In this document: in pieces, positions 11,059 through 23,406 of the stretch
Layout of the letters: every line of letters begins with the position of its first letter
Position numbering within the stretch: the stretch's first letter is position 1
DNA from: Oscheius tipulae
Taxonomy: Eukaryota; Nematoda; Chromadorea; Rhabditida; Rhabditidae
Direction of reading: 5' to 3'
Length of the DNA stretch: 64,000 bases
Assembly (NCBI GenBank): GCA_037178975.1
Contig: JASJZH010000005.1
Location: 2,914,001 to 2,978,000 of the forward strand
Notes under the pieces: generated by a model
What the model was told of the DNA's origin: nothing
Database searches by the model: none
The model's input: only the letters and a program-made list of their open reading frames with translations
Translations under genes and position numbers: made by a program

Positions 11059-12632
11059 TTACTTGACTTTGTAGAGATGAAGACTCTGACAGTCCTCGAA
11101 TAGATTCTCGTTGTCCATCGCGAAACTGGCACAGTCTCGGTCCGTAGGGATCTGAATTTCTTCCTCAAACAGCCAAAACTATGAGATTACCTCCTCGAGC
11201 CAATCTCCCACAATGAAGGAGAGCTTATCGACGAGATGCGAGAGAATATCGTTGATGTTGGGATTGTGCAGAATGTAGCAGCCTTTCTTCGTGTTGGATT
11301 TCATGAATTCCCAACAGGAAAGCTGAGTTCTTCTTGTTTTTAGTACAAAAAAGACAAACCTGCTCCTCGACGGACATGAAGAAGCTGAAGACGTTGTTCA
11401 TCACAATCATATCGGCTGACTGAATGACATCTTTCTGCTCCCGGACGTCCGAACAGACCACACTGACATTCTGGAGCTCGAACTGCTCGATCATCTCCTC
11501 TTGGAGCTTGCACAGGTCGGCGTTCAGTTCAATGCCGGTCACTTTAACTCGTCCCGCGCTGAAAAAGACTTTATGATCAAAATTTGAGCGAACTGTTCTA
11601 AAAAGTCGCAAGTCCCCGCGTGAAGTACACAGCTTTTCCCTAATAACGCAGTCGGTTAGAGCTCCGATTTTAAATCTCAAGGGATCAGGTTTGATCTCCA
11701 CGCTGGCCAATATGGCTGATCCTGCTATTATATATTGCACTACACCTTTAGAAGGTTCATTTTTCGATACGAGTGGACGCAGTTTTGCCTACTTCAGATT
11801 TTCCAAAATTGCGCCGGGAATTTCTTACCTGAACAAGCTGGCCGAATAAATTACAGCCCCAAGCCTCGAACCAATGTCAACGAGATGGAAGCCCTGTTTC
11901 TGTGTCTTAAAGGGAACGAGCTGTGTGAAGGCGAATTCGAGCTGGGCCGGTGCCAGACTATGACTGATGAATGTCAGAGGTTTGGTATTCCGGGAGCCAC
12001 AGTCAAGACAGTAGGTTCTGGTCAGCTTGCCCTTCTCAACGAGATCCTGGACATCGTCCTCGTCGAAGAGGAAACAGTCCACGTGAGCCTGAAAGCTGAT
12101 CGTTTTTCATCGATTTCTTGCTAGTTTCAGTATAGTCGGACGATCTCAACTCAAAAATATCTCGCAGGAAAACTGCCTCGGCTTGCTCCGTATAGCGTAG
12201 TCGGTTAGAGGTCTGACTACGAAGCAGAAGGTAAAAACCCACAGTATTAGTCTTATTACAGTCCGAATCGAAACCTGTCGTCGGATAGTCGATTTTTTCC
12301 GAGTCCAGCTGGCCTCCAGTAGGAATCTGGTTCTTTTTCGTCACAAAGAGTCATGAAACAACCCACTTTTTCCACCAAACAGTGCCTAATCTCGTTGATC
12401 ACCTCATACGCGTCTCTGATAAACTTCGGCTTCGAATCCTCGCCCTTTTCCGTCGAAAAGGACTCCTGAACCCATTGGAGAAAGGGCGCCACGTCTTTCG
12501 GCTTTATTCTGAGTATTTTGGGTCCATTTTTAAATTCAAAAAGTAGTCGTACCTGCTCAGAAAGGCGCTAAACTCCTCCTGGGCCGCTTTCAGAGCCAGA
12601 TCGTCCTTCCGGGCTCGTTTTGCTGCGGACAT
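11059..12632 (-). CDS. Class I SAM-dependent methyltransferase-like protein
   Basis: Six exons (12632-12553, 12508-12367, 12088-11829, 11558-11360, 11322-11191, 11151-11059) join in phase to give 301 residues. The first ~75 residues are helical and charged. A short CLDCGS segment follows. Then comes a Rossmann-type methyltransferase core: FHLVDIGSRLGAV is motif I, VKVTGIELNADLC gives the acidic residue after strand beta2, VVCSDVRE fits motif II, and DMIVMNNVFSFF resembles the D-x-x-x-x-N segment of motif IV. The substrate cannot be told from sequence. The 11830-11559 intron carries a tRNA-like sequence and the 12366-12089 intron another. The start was chosen as the first ATG in a continuous exon (MSAAKRARKD). 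Family membership is inferred from motifs. Confidence 0.75.
11641..11707 (+). repeat. tRNA-like relic in methyltransferase intron
   Basis: The sequence contains a D-arm-like acgcagtcggttagagctcc and a degenerate T-arm-like caggtttgatctcc. It shares its first half with the element at 18984-19054. The stems are incomplete, so I call it tRNA-derived rather than a working gene. Confidence 0.45.
12189..12245 (+). repeat. tRNA-like relic in methyltransferase intron
   Basis: The D-arm-like agcgtagtcggttagaggtc is followed by a possible anticodon arm (ctgac tacgaag cagaa), but no clean T arm is present. Confidence 0.35.
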
Positions 12633-12816
12633 TTAACTGAAAATGCTGTAAAATTAGATGTAAGGTGTAGAAAAGACGGTCTACAGGGTAAAGAACCAGG
12701 GGATGAAAATAAAAATTGAAAATATTGGATATTTATTGAAAAAAACGGACCCATTTTGAAGGAAAGAGTGCGACTTATCACAGTAAGAACAAATGCTTCG
12801 GTAACAAAAATTCAAA

Positions 12817-14705
12817 TTATTCAAATTTTGGACGTTCTTTTTCGATGCGTCGAGGATTGTAGACCTTCTCGGAAGTCGTCCAGCTGTACCAGTAGAAGGG
12901 CACAAAACAGACGATGGCCAAAATGGCGCCGCCTAGAAAATGATTGATTAGACTTGGTGAAAAAGTCGAAATGACAACAGTTTGGCCGAAAAATCAAGGT
13001 GAACACGTACCGAGGACGTCGGTTGGATGATGCCAGCAGTCAGTGATTCGAGAAATCGCACAGACAGACGACCAGATCGTGATGAAGGGTACCGCGAGGT
13101 TACGAATCAGACGGATTTGGGGGAGACGAGTTGCGGAGGAGAGTCTGGAAAAAATCGGAATTTTGTGTGGGAAGATCTGTTTTTTGTCTTTGCGGCCTTG
13201 TTCGGTCCCAAATGGACGCAAAATTTATCAAAGTTTTTCTAGCAAAAAACGCTCAAACCTTGCAGATTGTGCTGCCAGTCAAACGTTTGATGCCTTGTCC
13301 TGCTAAAACTAGTCAAACTAATTTCCAGTTTCCATTGTAAAAGGAGCCCATTTTGCAATTCTATAAAGCGCGTTTCTGACGTCGCTTCTATTGCTCAACT
13401 TCTCTTCTGTTCTTAATGTAGTCTACCAGGTCCAAGAATAATACGATAACTGTCCAGGAGCCAGTTTTTTACTACACTGAACTGTCAGAGCTTGTCAGGG
13501 GCTTACTTCTGTCCTGACAAGACTCGTCAACCTAATCCATGTTTCCTCTGCAAAAAGATCCAGTTGGCTACTGGGGTTTCTGCTATGTCGACGGCTCCTT
13601 CACTGCTGCTGGCTCAAGTAATCTCCCAGTCGAAAACTACGAATTACCATCGTCTAAGGATCAAGATCGACTACTACCTTGGAAAAAAAGTCTTTACTAC
13701 TCGACTACGTGCAATGTAAATAGGACGAATGCTACTGCGAATCGAATAACTTCTATGTACTGGAACCGGATAGAGGTCAAGCTGAAGAGGTTATAAATGG
13801 TCAACGACTGTCCGGAAGCTTTTGGCAACGTGTTTACGAACGTCATGAGGAAGTGTCAGATAAGTTTGACAAAAGTGTATTAATTCTACAAGCCAGATAA
13901 GCCACTAGTTTTCGACTGCCTGGATAGAATAAATGAACTGACCGGAAAAGATAGAGACAGTAGAAGAGCCAGACGAATACGGCGGCAGCGGTGTGGCCAG
14001 AAGGGAACGATGTCCGAGCAACGCGAACTCTATGGAGATCAGGATTCATGCAGACGACTGCCGAGGCTAAAATGCGAGATTTTTCATAGAAAAAAATAGC
14101 GAATACCTGGAATTAGAGCATTAGGATCGGTAGAGCAGTCCATTTTGGTCCAGTCCGGCTGACAAGCAGCGACAAAATGAGGTCTCATTCGGCCGTAGTA
14201 GCACTGAAATGAGTACATTTAACTGAACAAGTGGAGAGTACCTTGAAAAACTCCATGGAGAAGGTGCAAAGCGCGTAGAGGAGAAGAAACTTGAGATAGA
14301 CCAGCGTGGAGGTAGTAAAGAACTTGGCCAGACGATTTGTGCCCTCTGAGAAAAAGAAAACGAGACCTTCGACCAGTAGAATTAGAGGGAATGGGCTCCC
14401 GAGAGTGACGAAGAGCAAATGTTTCAATCCGATTGTGTTTGGGAGCAAGGGCTTCCGAATTGCCTCGTCGTCGCACGGAAAATCGTGCTCGTAAGGCGCC
14501 ACGGCACTCCTAAACAGTTTTTTTTCCCCCGAAAACAGAAAATCTACTTGACAAAGGTGTAAAAGAGAGAAATCGCCACGACCAGAGTGATGGAAATGTC
14601 CAAGAACATGTAGAATAGGCCCTTGGAGACAATTTCTCGCTGTCGAATGCTCAAATTACGCTCTCCTAGCCGGCCGCTGAACGTTATTCGCCGTATTGTC
14701 GACAT
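12817..14705 (-). CDS. Lipid phosphate phosphatase (PAP2 / LPP family)
   Basis: This membrane enzyme would dephosphorylate phosphatidate, lyso-phosphatidate or related lipid phosphates. Exons 14705-14548, 14509-14242, 14203-14107, 14066-13943, 13144-13011 and 12932-12817 join in phase to give 298 residues. All three PAP2 signature blocks are intact: KCYYGRMRP fits K-x6-RP, FPSGH is motif 2, and SRITDCWHHPTD fits SR-x5-H-x3-D with the catalytic His. Hydrophobic helices sit between the motifs as in six-pass LPPs, for example around LFYMFLDISITLVVAISLF and GGAILAIVCFVPFYWY. The intron 13942-13145 is about 800 nt and shows no exon I can defend. The gene is head-to-head with INTS2, with about 730 nt between start codons. 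Confidence 0.9.
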
Positions 14706-15433
14706 CCTGAAGCTTTCCGTACTAAATTTGGGTCGAAATGGGAAGAGGAAGAGGGAAAGAGGTGACAACAAGATAAAGGGCGAAATCAAACGTAGTTGCG
14801 AGAATCGCGTTAGCAGGGAAATATCACGTACCTCGTAAAATATTGAGCGCATTCGAAAAGCAGACAATTTAAATGTGTTTACGGGTGTTTGATGTTGTTT
14901 CCGTAGTGATTTTTTCACAAAATAAAGCAGACGAACGACAAAAAAACATTAGGAAATCGAGACGTTGTAAAGTGAAAGAATCATTACAAAAAAAAAATGA
15001 ATGCGCGCTAAATCCTGATTCAATCCTTGTGGTTCCCGAAGCGAACTATACAGCTCGGGCCAGGGTTGGCCGACTGCCCGTAGTGAAATTTTCGCGCTCG
15101 CCTGCAAGCAGTTCAATACGCGAGCGCAAACGTCTGCTCGCGCTCGCTCTAAAAGTCGCTGCTCCCAACTCCGACTCGGATATTCCTAGGTTGGTTCAAA
15201 TTATTTTTTCAGTCGTTTTTTTCCCTGATTTTCTGCGATTTTTGCCGTCATTTTAAGCATTTTTCTTGCATAAATTCTTAGAAAACTTGGTCAACATCAA
15301 AACTAGAGTACTATTTCCAAAAGAACGTCCCAAAAGCACCATTTCGTTATGAATAGTCAGTTACTTTATATCATTTGCACTTCTCTCATTTCTCTGTTTC
15401 TTTTCACTTTCCGTCTGAAAACTATCTTACAGG
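14706..15433. promoter_or_regulatory. Probable bidirectional promoter, LPP / INTS2
   Basis: The 728 nt between the divergent starts include a G+C-rich, CpG-containing stretch at about 15045-15170 with repeated gctcgcgctc-type motifs, unlike the A/T-rich surroundings. An acceptor (cttacag) ends at 15432, one base before the INTS2 ATG, so that mRNA probably receives a spliced leader or has a 5'-UTR intron. Confidence 0.45.
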
Positions 15434-18400
15434 ATGCCCCAAGACTGGGAACAGCTCAACGGAGTGTTCTCCCAACTACAAGACGGAACTCTGCCGGAAA
15501 GCATCTCTCAGTTCTCCGACAAGCAGCTACAACCATTCCTGCCAATTCTGATCTCGAGCACATTTCTGTCCGGACAAGCAGCACAAAATGTAGGTTATTT
15601 TATCATTTTCTCACTGAAAAGATTCTTTAGGACGCCATAACAGCTCGTCTGACCGGCTTCACCGAATCGAACCGGATTGTGAAACTGCTGCAGAAGGATT
15701 TCGGTGGTATGGTCGCGGATTTGGCCTCTTCACGCACCCTGACGCCGGCCTGGATCGGAGCCGAGGATGTCTACAAAATCCAGCTGCTGATGAATGGCTT
15801 TCTTCACGATCCAGGTTCGTTTTTCCCATCTAAATCCTTCCCATCTAAAAAATTGGCCTTTTAGACCCCAAGCACCCATGGGAGTCGTTCTTCGTGCAGG
15901 AGCAGTTCGACGAAGCCATGCAGCTCTTCCAAATCGCCTATCTTAAAATGCCTTTCTTTTTCAATGTTGAGAGACTCGTCCACAAAGCTCTGACCTTCGC
16001 AGATGGATATCGTATCGTCATTGGGGTTGGTATAGTTGCTTTTTTTGGAGAAAACTTTTTTTTTTACATTCTTTCCTAGCCCAAATTACCTTTTCAGATA
16101 GTCAGCAATGCCCCGGAGCTGCTGGAACCCGTCCTCGAGGTCGTGAAGCACATAGAAATTAGCGACGAGTGCAAGAAGGGTATGTGCAGGTCTGCTCTAC
16201 TTGATCTGGTAAGATTTTTGAATTTCGCGGCTCCAATTCCCAGCTTTTAGCTCTTCTGCCTCGACCCGAGAGTCGTGTGGACGACTGTCGAAGAACTGGC
16301 CCAAAGCAGGAGAGATGCCCTTCTAGCAAGTAGGCTATCCATTTTGGGACAGTCAAAAATTGAAATTCCAGTCCGACTTGCCTGTCTCCACATGTCCTCA
16401 GACCATCAGCTCATCAGCTTCCTGACCTCGCAGCTCATTCATCGAGACAGTGACACGATTCCCTCGCAGCTCATCGCAAAAAGCATGGCCAGATCGACCC
16501 AGAATGTCGTCTACGAACGGCTCATCTCGAAGATTGGGAAGTCTGCTATTAAACAGTGGGTCTCTTTTTTTCAACTAGAAAGACGTGAGAACCTGACGAG
16601 CTTGCTAGTGCAATACTTTGTTTCAATAGGACTTTAAGAAAGCCAAGCAAATGATTGAAATTCAGCGTAGAAGTGTTCGGTTCCAAATACGAGCTTTTAG
16701 AGATGCGCTGTACTTTCAATTTGGATATTGACGTAGCAAAATGACAAGTCGTTGGCATATTTCTAGACTGACTCAGTGACTTCTATACTTGGGTTTCGAG
16801 TCGAGTCCTGGAACCGACTCGAGTCGAGTCGAACAAGTGGTTCCGCGTATTTAGCATGTAATAGTCTCGGATTTGAAAGTTTTCTTGTTTTCCGCGACGA
16901 GCATCTACAACAAGTAGTCAATGCTGACTTGTTAAAAGTATTAAAAACTCACCTGATTTCTTGCTGAAGAGACTGCTTCTTCGATGTCCGAAAATGCTTA
17001 AGGCAGTTCGAATTGAAAGGAAACCTAAGTTTCAAAAATGTCGAAGATAGCATGGAATGGGTCCGGAGTACGATTCTCAGTTGGTCCTAGGTTCTCAATA
17101 TCTCATTAACGTATGACTACACCGAATGTTCATGGCTAGCCCTTAGAAAATTTTGCTTTACATCTATCTCAAAAACCCTATTTTCAGAAACAACCCGGCT
17201 GCTCTGACCAATATTCTCCGCCTGATAGTCTTCCTACAAGCCCACTGCGTCGCGAAGCTCTCGCCGGACCATCTCCACATCCTCATCTCACTCCTTAGCA
17301 AGCCAGTAGGCGACGACTCTCATCTCATCTTAACTCTCGCCGTCCTCATGTCCATACAGTCCTTTACACTGTAGGTTACGCTTTTCGAAAAGTACCCAAA
17401 TTTCCAGAGTTCATCAAGGAGGAATGCTCGGCGCTGTGGATGAGCGTATTCTCGGGCATTTTCGCTACATTCGACAGCAGGTTTACGAGGGAGAAAGAGG
17501 CTTCCTGATCCAGTCCGTTGTCTACATTGCCAGCTGTGTCTATTCCGGGAAGAGAGACCAGCTGAACGCCATGTTCTCGGAGCTCCTACGATTCAAGGTG
17601 GCTATACAGCCGAGACATCTGGACGCGATTGCGAATATCATGCAGGAGCATTGTTTGAAGTCGGAAGAAGTCGCTCAGCTGTGAGTTTTTATTGATTCCT
17701 TACAAATTTGGCTAGCGAATTGGGCGAGAAGAAAATAACTTCAAACAGGGTACCAAAGCAGACGATGTCTTAACATTTTCTTCTTGGTTTTCTTGCATTT
17801 TTTTTTTAACAGAATGTGGACAGTTTTGTACTTTTCAAGACAGTTCCATATCAGACTACCCCTCTTCGATAGAATGCTGGATTAGAAAACCCTCTTGCCA
17901 GCGATCAGCGAAACTACAAGTTTCGACATCTGAACCTACCTCAATCTTTGATCTCTTTCCCCTCACGTTTTCTAATTCAGCTGGACCGAAAAATGGGTCC
18001 TCTAGCTTACGAACAGCTCTAGAATGTTGACGGGGTATAGAACATAGTAGTCGTCCCCTATACACCGATAGCACACCGCATTATAGCAACGACTATTTTT
18101 TCTAAAGTCGCTACAAACAGTTCGGAAAAGATGTAGAAACCGAAAAGCAACGAGTCCTGAATGAAACATTGACTGATTCGAGGAAAATTGCTACTTTAGC
18201 CCTCAGAAATTGACTGTTGGCGGGGACGGGCAATTCTGTGAAAATCCAGCCGCAATCCAATGACAACTGAGCACTTTTTCTTTGAAAAAAAAGGTTGCCT
18301 CCAGACGGGATTGAACCGTCGACCTTCTGTTTACGAGACAGACGCTCTGCCACTGAGCTATAGAGGCTGTTGATGGTAACTGTGATTCGACTGTTGATCC

Positions 18401-21400
18401 TATTAGGCCGCGAAAGGATGTGAAGCTGTTCAAACACTCATTCAATCTGTTCCAGAAGTCTGCAGCTGCCAGTGACGACAAATCTCAACGCCGAATCCGG
18501 CTCCCGACTGCCAATCAACTCCATCTATCTCTGTTTCATTAAGCACGGAGTGGATATCGCTGTAAGTTTCCTTTAAAAAAATCTCAAAAATAACATTTTC
18601 AGCCATGGCTCGAAGCTCAGATCCGCACCTGTTCCCTGCCCATTCACAATCTCCTCCCGGAACTGATCGAGCGATTCGCGATGATGGCCACTCGAAGCAA
18701 TCTCCCGGGACTGACGAAGCAGTTTGTCGAGGAGGCCCTTTCTGGCGAAGTCCTGGACGAGAAGACCATCTCGATACGTGTTCTCACACTGCTCTTCCTG
18801 CTCTCCTATCGCTCTAATTTGGATCAGCTCGGCTCGAAGGCTTTTGAGGTAACTTTGGCTATTTTTTTTGGTGTTTTTTTGTGGGGAATAATTCATTAAA
18901 ATCGAGAGCTTCAACCGTTTGAGTGTGACACCCAAGAGTTAGATTGCTTCGAAAATGTTACCTGGTGTTACAAAAAGTTCATTGTCATGCGTGAGAATCG
19001 AATCTGAGTTGTTTGGTTTCTAAATCGGAGCTCTTACCGACTGCGCCATCTGACAAAATTGAGTTTGCGTATCAGGAAGAGCCTAAATCACTAAGATGTG
19101 CATACCAAGGATATGCAGTTTCGAGAATTACGGCTCCGAGATGTAAAAATATCCCCCAAGGATCTAAATCTATTCCCTGTTTGAAACTCTCTCGAATTAA
19201 AGGTCTTTTACGTAGCAAAATGGCACAAGATCCCTAAAGATGTCTCCCGGCGTTTAAAAAAAATGGAAAAAAGTTTTAGCATGCGTAGGATTCGAACTCG
19301 GATTGTTTGAAGCAACAGCCGGGCTCGAACCGGCTGCGCCATGCTGAAAAACCAAGGATTGTTAAAAAATGACATTTCCAGATCCACGGTCCCGAGGTCT
19401 TCACCAAACTGCCGGCCAAGTATCTCCTGAGCGTCGTGATGCGACGAACCAAAGACTTTTCCCCGATCCAGGCCCCGCTAATACGACTGGCTACTGACAT
19501 CTGTCCCTACATGCTCCCCACAGTGAGCAGCGTTGAATCCGTGACCAAGGCCGATCCGAAGACGATCGCCCTAAAGAATAGCATGGAAGAGCTGCTGGAG
19601 ATGATAGAGAAGCCCGGGGAGGTGAACAAGATTGTCCGTTGGCTACAGCTCGCGCCTCTTTCTGATCAGGTGAGTTATTTTGGATAAACTGCTGAAAAAA
19701 GCTCAGGTGAGATGTATGAAGGCAGTGATACGAGCCTATATGCTGACGCTGGACGGAAACTGCTCGAAGCAGCTTGTCATCGCCCTGATGAGCGTCTTCA
19801 GCAATCTGGAAAACTTTGTGCCGAGGATGCTTTTTGAGGCGAGTTTTGAAGTATTTATTTTATGACAAAATGAATGGATAACTGGAAGAAGTACTGCACA
19901 AGAACAACCGAAGAATGCAAAAGGTGATAGTAAATTCTGTTCTACTGATGATTGCCGACGCGATGAATTCCCATTCCAAGAAAAAAAATTTTAATTCGAA
20001 CGAAAAGCGCCAACGCTATTTCGCCTTTTGGAATCGACAAACCATGGCCAATCACGATAGGAAAAGACGAACAGTGATGGAAATGAAAAAGATGCTGAAC
20101 AATAGATATCACCACGATGACAGGGTCCAAAATCCCTAAAACTCCTAATTTTCAGCTTTCTGCCCTGGAATGGCTCGGCGGAACCCAAGCAGCCGTCCTT
20201 CTCTCAGACATCTACGAACATCCTACCCTCCTATTCCGCTGCGATCGTCGAATCTTCTCCTCGCCGCTCCACTTTGTCGGCTTCATCTCGGCCCTCGACT
20301 TCTTCATGCAAGCCAGCAAGAACAATCTGCAGAGAAAAATACATGCAGCTAATCTGACCGCAAAAAAGTAGGCTCTCTTTCCTATTTTAAACCCAAAAAA
20401 CATAATTTAGTGAGCAGGAAGTGAAGGAGAAACATGAGCTGCTGATCGCCTTCGACAATGCCCAGGTCTCGATGATCGTCCAGCTGCTGATTGAGGTCTC
20501 GGACGAGAGCAGAATGAAGGATGGTAGGAGCTTATTAGATTTTGTTAAAATTCCATTTTAGACCTCAAAAACGAGGCGACGATGATTCGGAGACGAGAAA
20601 TCAGAAAAATCGCATGCGACTTCCTTCATCAGATCTTCGTTAACGATCCTTTAGCTATCAGAGTCGTCCTTTTCCAGGTAAATTGGACAAAATAGGCAAA
20701 AGATGGCCTCCAGACGGGATTGAATCGTCACCCTTCTGTTTACGAGACAGACGCTCTGCCATTGAGCAGAGGCCACACTTCGGGCTTAAATTGAAACAAA
20801 AAGACTAATGAGTGCTTTTTTGTGGAATTCGTGTGTTTGAGCAGCTTCACACCTTTCCCGGCTAATAGGCTCAACAATTGGATTATTGTCATTGTCAAGA
20901 GCCTCTATAGCTCAGTGGCAGAGCGTCTGTCTCGTAAAAAGAAGGTCGATGGTTCAATCCCGTCTGGAGGCAATCTTTTCGTAGTCGATTCGGTCTGAAA
21001 ACTCTAGTTTCGCTCCTGCTTGTCTGGAAATGAACTTCAATAGATTCTCATTGCCTCGTATCTGTTTTTGCACCCAAAAGAGCAACTTTTTGGTCCGAAA
21101 AATATGCATATTTTGATCGCAACTTCGCGGAAAATAACTATGCATGAACCTCGAAAAGTTCTTATTGATTCAAAGCTTTTTTCACCAAAAATGAATACGC
21201 GCTAAAAAAAAAAAAAAAAGAAAAAAACTGACCATTTCCAGGGCCTACCCCTCCACATGATCCCGCACCTCGTCGCCGAAGTGCCCTCGATGTTCGCGGC
21301 CGTCGACCACATCCAGGAGATGATGTGTCAGCCAGACATCCGCCGGCGCATCTGCGCCATCCACATCATGGTCAATCTGTCCCGAAAATATCGCATCAAG

Positions 21401-22336
21401 AACAGCTTCACCATGATAGAACTCATTCTCGACGTGCTCAATACTCTTACCAAGTGAGTTCTTGTTTTTTAACCAAGAAAAGCCTTTTAGATACTCCGAA
21501 TCCTTCATGAATCTGCACCTCTTTATCAAAACTGTCCCCGTCCTGGCTGAGCTGATTACTGTAGGTTTTTGCATTGAAAAGAGGTTAAAGTGAAGATTCA
21601 GATATTCCCCCAAGTCGCAGCAGACGTGACAACCCTCCTTCTACGCGTTTCGACGATGGCCACGTCACGACTCTCCCTTCAGCCATTGGTTCGTTTACTT
21701 TTTTGAGCAAAATAGTTTCACCAAAATGTGTAAGAGGGGAAGACCTCTTGTCTCGCTATCAGATCCCTAAGAAAATGTATTAGGCTCCGAAGTATAGTAT
21801 CTGCTGGAGAATACACTACGTTTGCTGCTAAAAAAACGTAAAAGATAGGATGGGATTGGAAAACCATGAATGGAACTTTGAATGGTCGCCTAAAAGCCAA
21901 AGGGTTTCCGTTGCCTTGTGATTCCATCATGTGACAGTGTTGTTGGGATCCACTTGACTGAATTTGTCCGATGCAAAACGGCTAGAAATGTAGAGTAATA
22001 CTTCTCGACATAAAATTGCAATTTCCGTTTGTATTCGTCTGGAATTGGTTCTTCAATCCCTAAAACCTCTAAATTTAGCGCCATAGGGCTGAACATTTAG
22101 GGTCTTTTCGAGCTGTTGGTCCGTTTGTATGGTAACCAGATGATCCTAGTTCGATCCAGCCATTCATTTTCCTGAATTTGTAAAAATGTAAACGGATGTC
22201 CAAAGTAACAGAACTGAGCCCTAGTCGTATAAGCTAAATCTTCCATTTCCAGGTGATTCGACCGAATTGCGACGAGCGAAAACTGGTGGATATGGTACGC
22301 GTCGCGCTCACGAGTCAGATAGAAGCACAAGCCTAA
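15434..22336 (+). CDS. ints2: Integrator complex subunit 2-like (INTS2)
   Basis: INTS2 is a scaffold subunit of the nuclear Integrator complex, which cleaves nascent snRNAs and attenuates transcription by RNA polymerase II. Nineteen exons join in phase: 15434-15589, 15631-15814, 15865-16025, 16098-16208, 16251-16329, 16372-16555, 17188-17370, 17408-17680, 18456-18561, 18603-18848, 19382-19669, 19707-19850, 20156-20367, 20411-20523, 20562-20677, 21242-21453, 21491-21560, 21602-21688 and 22253-22336. The product is 1002 residues. The assignment rests on collinear similarity with human INTS2: LFRCDRRIFSSP against its LRCDQRVYRCPP, FQGLPLHMIPHLVAEVPSM against FQGYPCELLPLTVAGIPSM, and a shared LPIxxIY segment. 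The N-terminal third is more divergent. Introns carry a tRNA-Thr gene and several tRNA-derived sequences. The donor at 19850 is uncertain (a GC donor at 19838 would also keep phase). Confidence 0.88.
18296..18367 (-). tRNA. tRNA-Thr (anticodon CGT)
   Basis: Read on the minus strand, a 72-nt sequence folds as a full cloverleaf. The acceptor pairs gcctcta with the matching 3' strand ending ggaggc plus A. The D arm is gctcagtggcagagc. The anticodon arm is tctgt-ctcgtaa-acaga with CGT in the loop, and the T arm is gacgg-ttcaatc-ccgtc. It lies antisense inside an INTS2 intron (17681-18455). All stems pair, so it is probably functional. Confidence 0.85.
18984..19054 (-). repeat. tRNA-like relic in INTS2 intron
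   Basis: The minus strand shows ggcgcagtcggtaagagctc (D-arm-like) and cagattcgattctcacgc (T-arm-like) with a short GTCA/TGAC closing stem. It is related to 11641-11707 and to 19278-19345. The stems are imperfect. Confidence 0.45.
19278..19345 (-). repeat. tRNA-like sequence in INTS2 intron
   Basis: The minus strand reads agcatggcgcagccggttcg ... gagttcgaatcctacgcatgct. The first and last six bases pair (agcatg/catgct) and a B-box-like gttcgaatcc is present. The middle is poor: the anticodon stem has mismatches and the loop would read TCA. I treat it as tRNA-derived. Confidence 0.5.
20706..20773 (-). pseudogene. Degenerate tRNA-Thr(CGT) copy
   Basis: This is a near copy of the tRNA at 18296-18367, but three bases are missing after the acceptor strand and there are changes in the D and T arms. 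It sits in an INTS2 intron in inverted orientation to the copy at 20901-20972. Confidence 0.75.
20901..20972 (+). tRNA. tRNA-Thr (CGT) copy, one anticodon-stem mismatch
   Basis: The sequence is almost identical to 18296-18367 in reverse orientation. The acceptor, D arm and T arm all pair. The anticodon arm reads tctgt-ctcgtaa-aaaga, with one mismatch where the other copy has acaga. It could be functional or an early pseudogene. Confidence 0.65.
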
Positions 22337-22506
22337 TCAACGTAAGATCTCCTTCCCATATATTCTCGCATATTGTTTTTGTGTTTCAAACGGGTAACAT
22401 TTGTGATAAACATTTTCTTTTTTTTTAATCTACGCGTTGCTATCCAGTTTTTGGGAAAGTTTCCTAGTAACCCGAGGGCGCTCTGTCCTGTCAATTCGTC
22501 TTCCAA

Positions 22507-23406
22507 ATGCTTCGTCTCTTGACTTTCGGCTCTCTTCTTCTGGTAAATGGTAAAAAAAATGGAGGGGGATATAATCAAAAAGGTATTACTAGTGTGGACG
22601 CAGAGCATCCGTTGCTACCAGTGTCTGGCACCGAGAAACGCTATCCAGTTAAGCGAGTAAGTTCCAAAATATACATTTTTTGTAGAGAATTATAGTTACT
22701 GTGTGGATACGAACTTCTGTACCGGGACATACTGTTTCAAGGGGCCGGACACTACTTGTGAGTTTGAGGTTGACAGTAATCCGGTCACTTGTCTCTTTTT
22801 TGTTTTGGCTCTAGCACTGTTTCTTGAGAGTTTGTAAAGAAGAAGAAATGCTACATTTTCGCAGAGCATCGTAAAGCTTGAAAATGCTATATACATTTTC
22901 CAAGGTTTTCGACCAAGCTGAACACGATGGCCAAAAGGCTGCAAAAATCTCCCAAAGCGTTGTATAGCCTACCAGACTTCTTCAATTTGAAATTGTGGTA
23001 AGTACAGAGTCAGAAACCGTGTCACTAACAGCTTCCGATGACCAGATTGTCTTTCCGCGGACTTTACAGCTGTTTTCAGCCACTGGAATCGTTCATGACT
23101 GCGTCAACACGCCTCCTATTGACCAAAAAGTTGGAAGTAAGTCAAAAACCCTAACTGGAAGGGAATTGAGAGAGACTGGCCGTGAAGAGTGACACTGACA
23201 GACACTGCCATAGATTGGCAGGACAATAGCAGTGACAGTACATTGCCAGATGCTGACAGTGAGAGTATCCCTAACCCTTTTCAGTTTGCAAAGTCTACAA
23301 CAGTTCCTCCGTCAAGCACAACTGTTACTGCAAGAATCAGGACTTTTGTAATCTCTCTTCCTCTCTCAGCTGGCCCCTTCTGTCAATGTTTCTCCTTTAC
23401 ATTTGA
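22507..23406 (+). CDS. Small GPI-anchored Ly6/uPAR-type (three-finger) protein
   Basis: Exons 22507-22542, 22583-22656, 22696-22757, 23080-23136 and 23285-23406 join in phase to give 116 residues. The N-terminus MLRLLTFGSLLLVLLVW is a signal peptide. The mature chain begins IRCYQC, contains spaced cysteines (YCVDTNFCTGTYC, HDC), and ends CYCKNQDFCN. This is the C-x-C...C-N close of the Ly6/uPAR three-finger fold. A hydrophobic tail (WPLLSMFLLYI) that ends at the stop fits a GPI-anchor signal. It would be an extracellular, membrane-tethered small protein with unknown partner. The exon 2/3 junction was chosen to keep phase. An AATAAA (23409-23414) begins 2 nt after the stop, which is unusually close. 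Confidence 0.75.

Noticed and set aside
19278-19345. Possible tRNA-Sec or suppressor tRNA (loop TCA)
   Set aside because: The anticodon stem is mismatched and the length is that of a normal tRNA relic; animal tRNA-Sec is longer. It belongs with the tRNA-like repeats.
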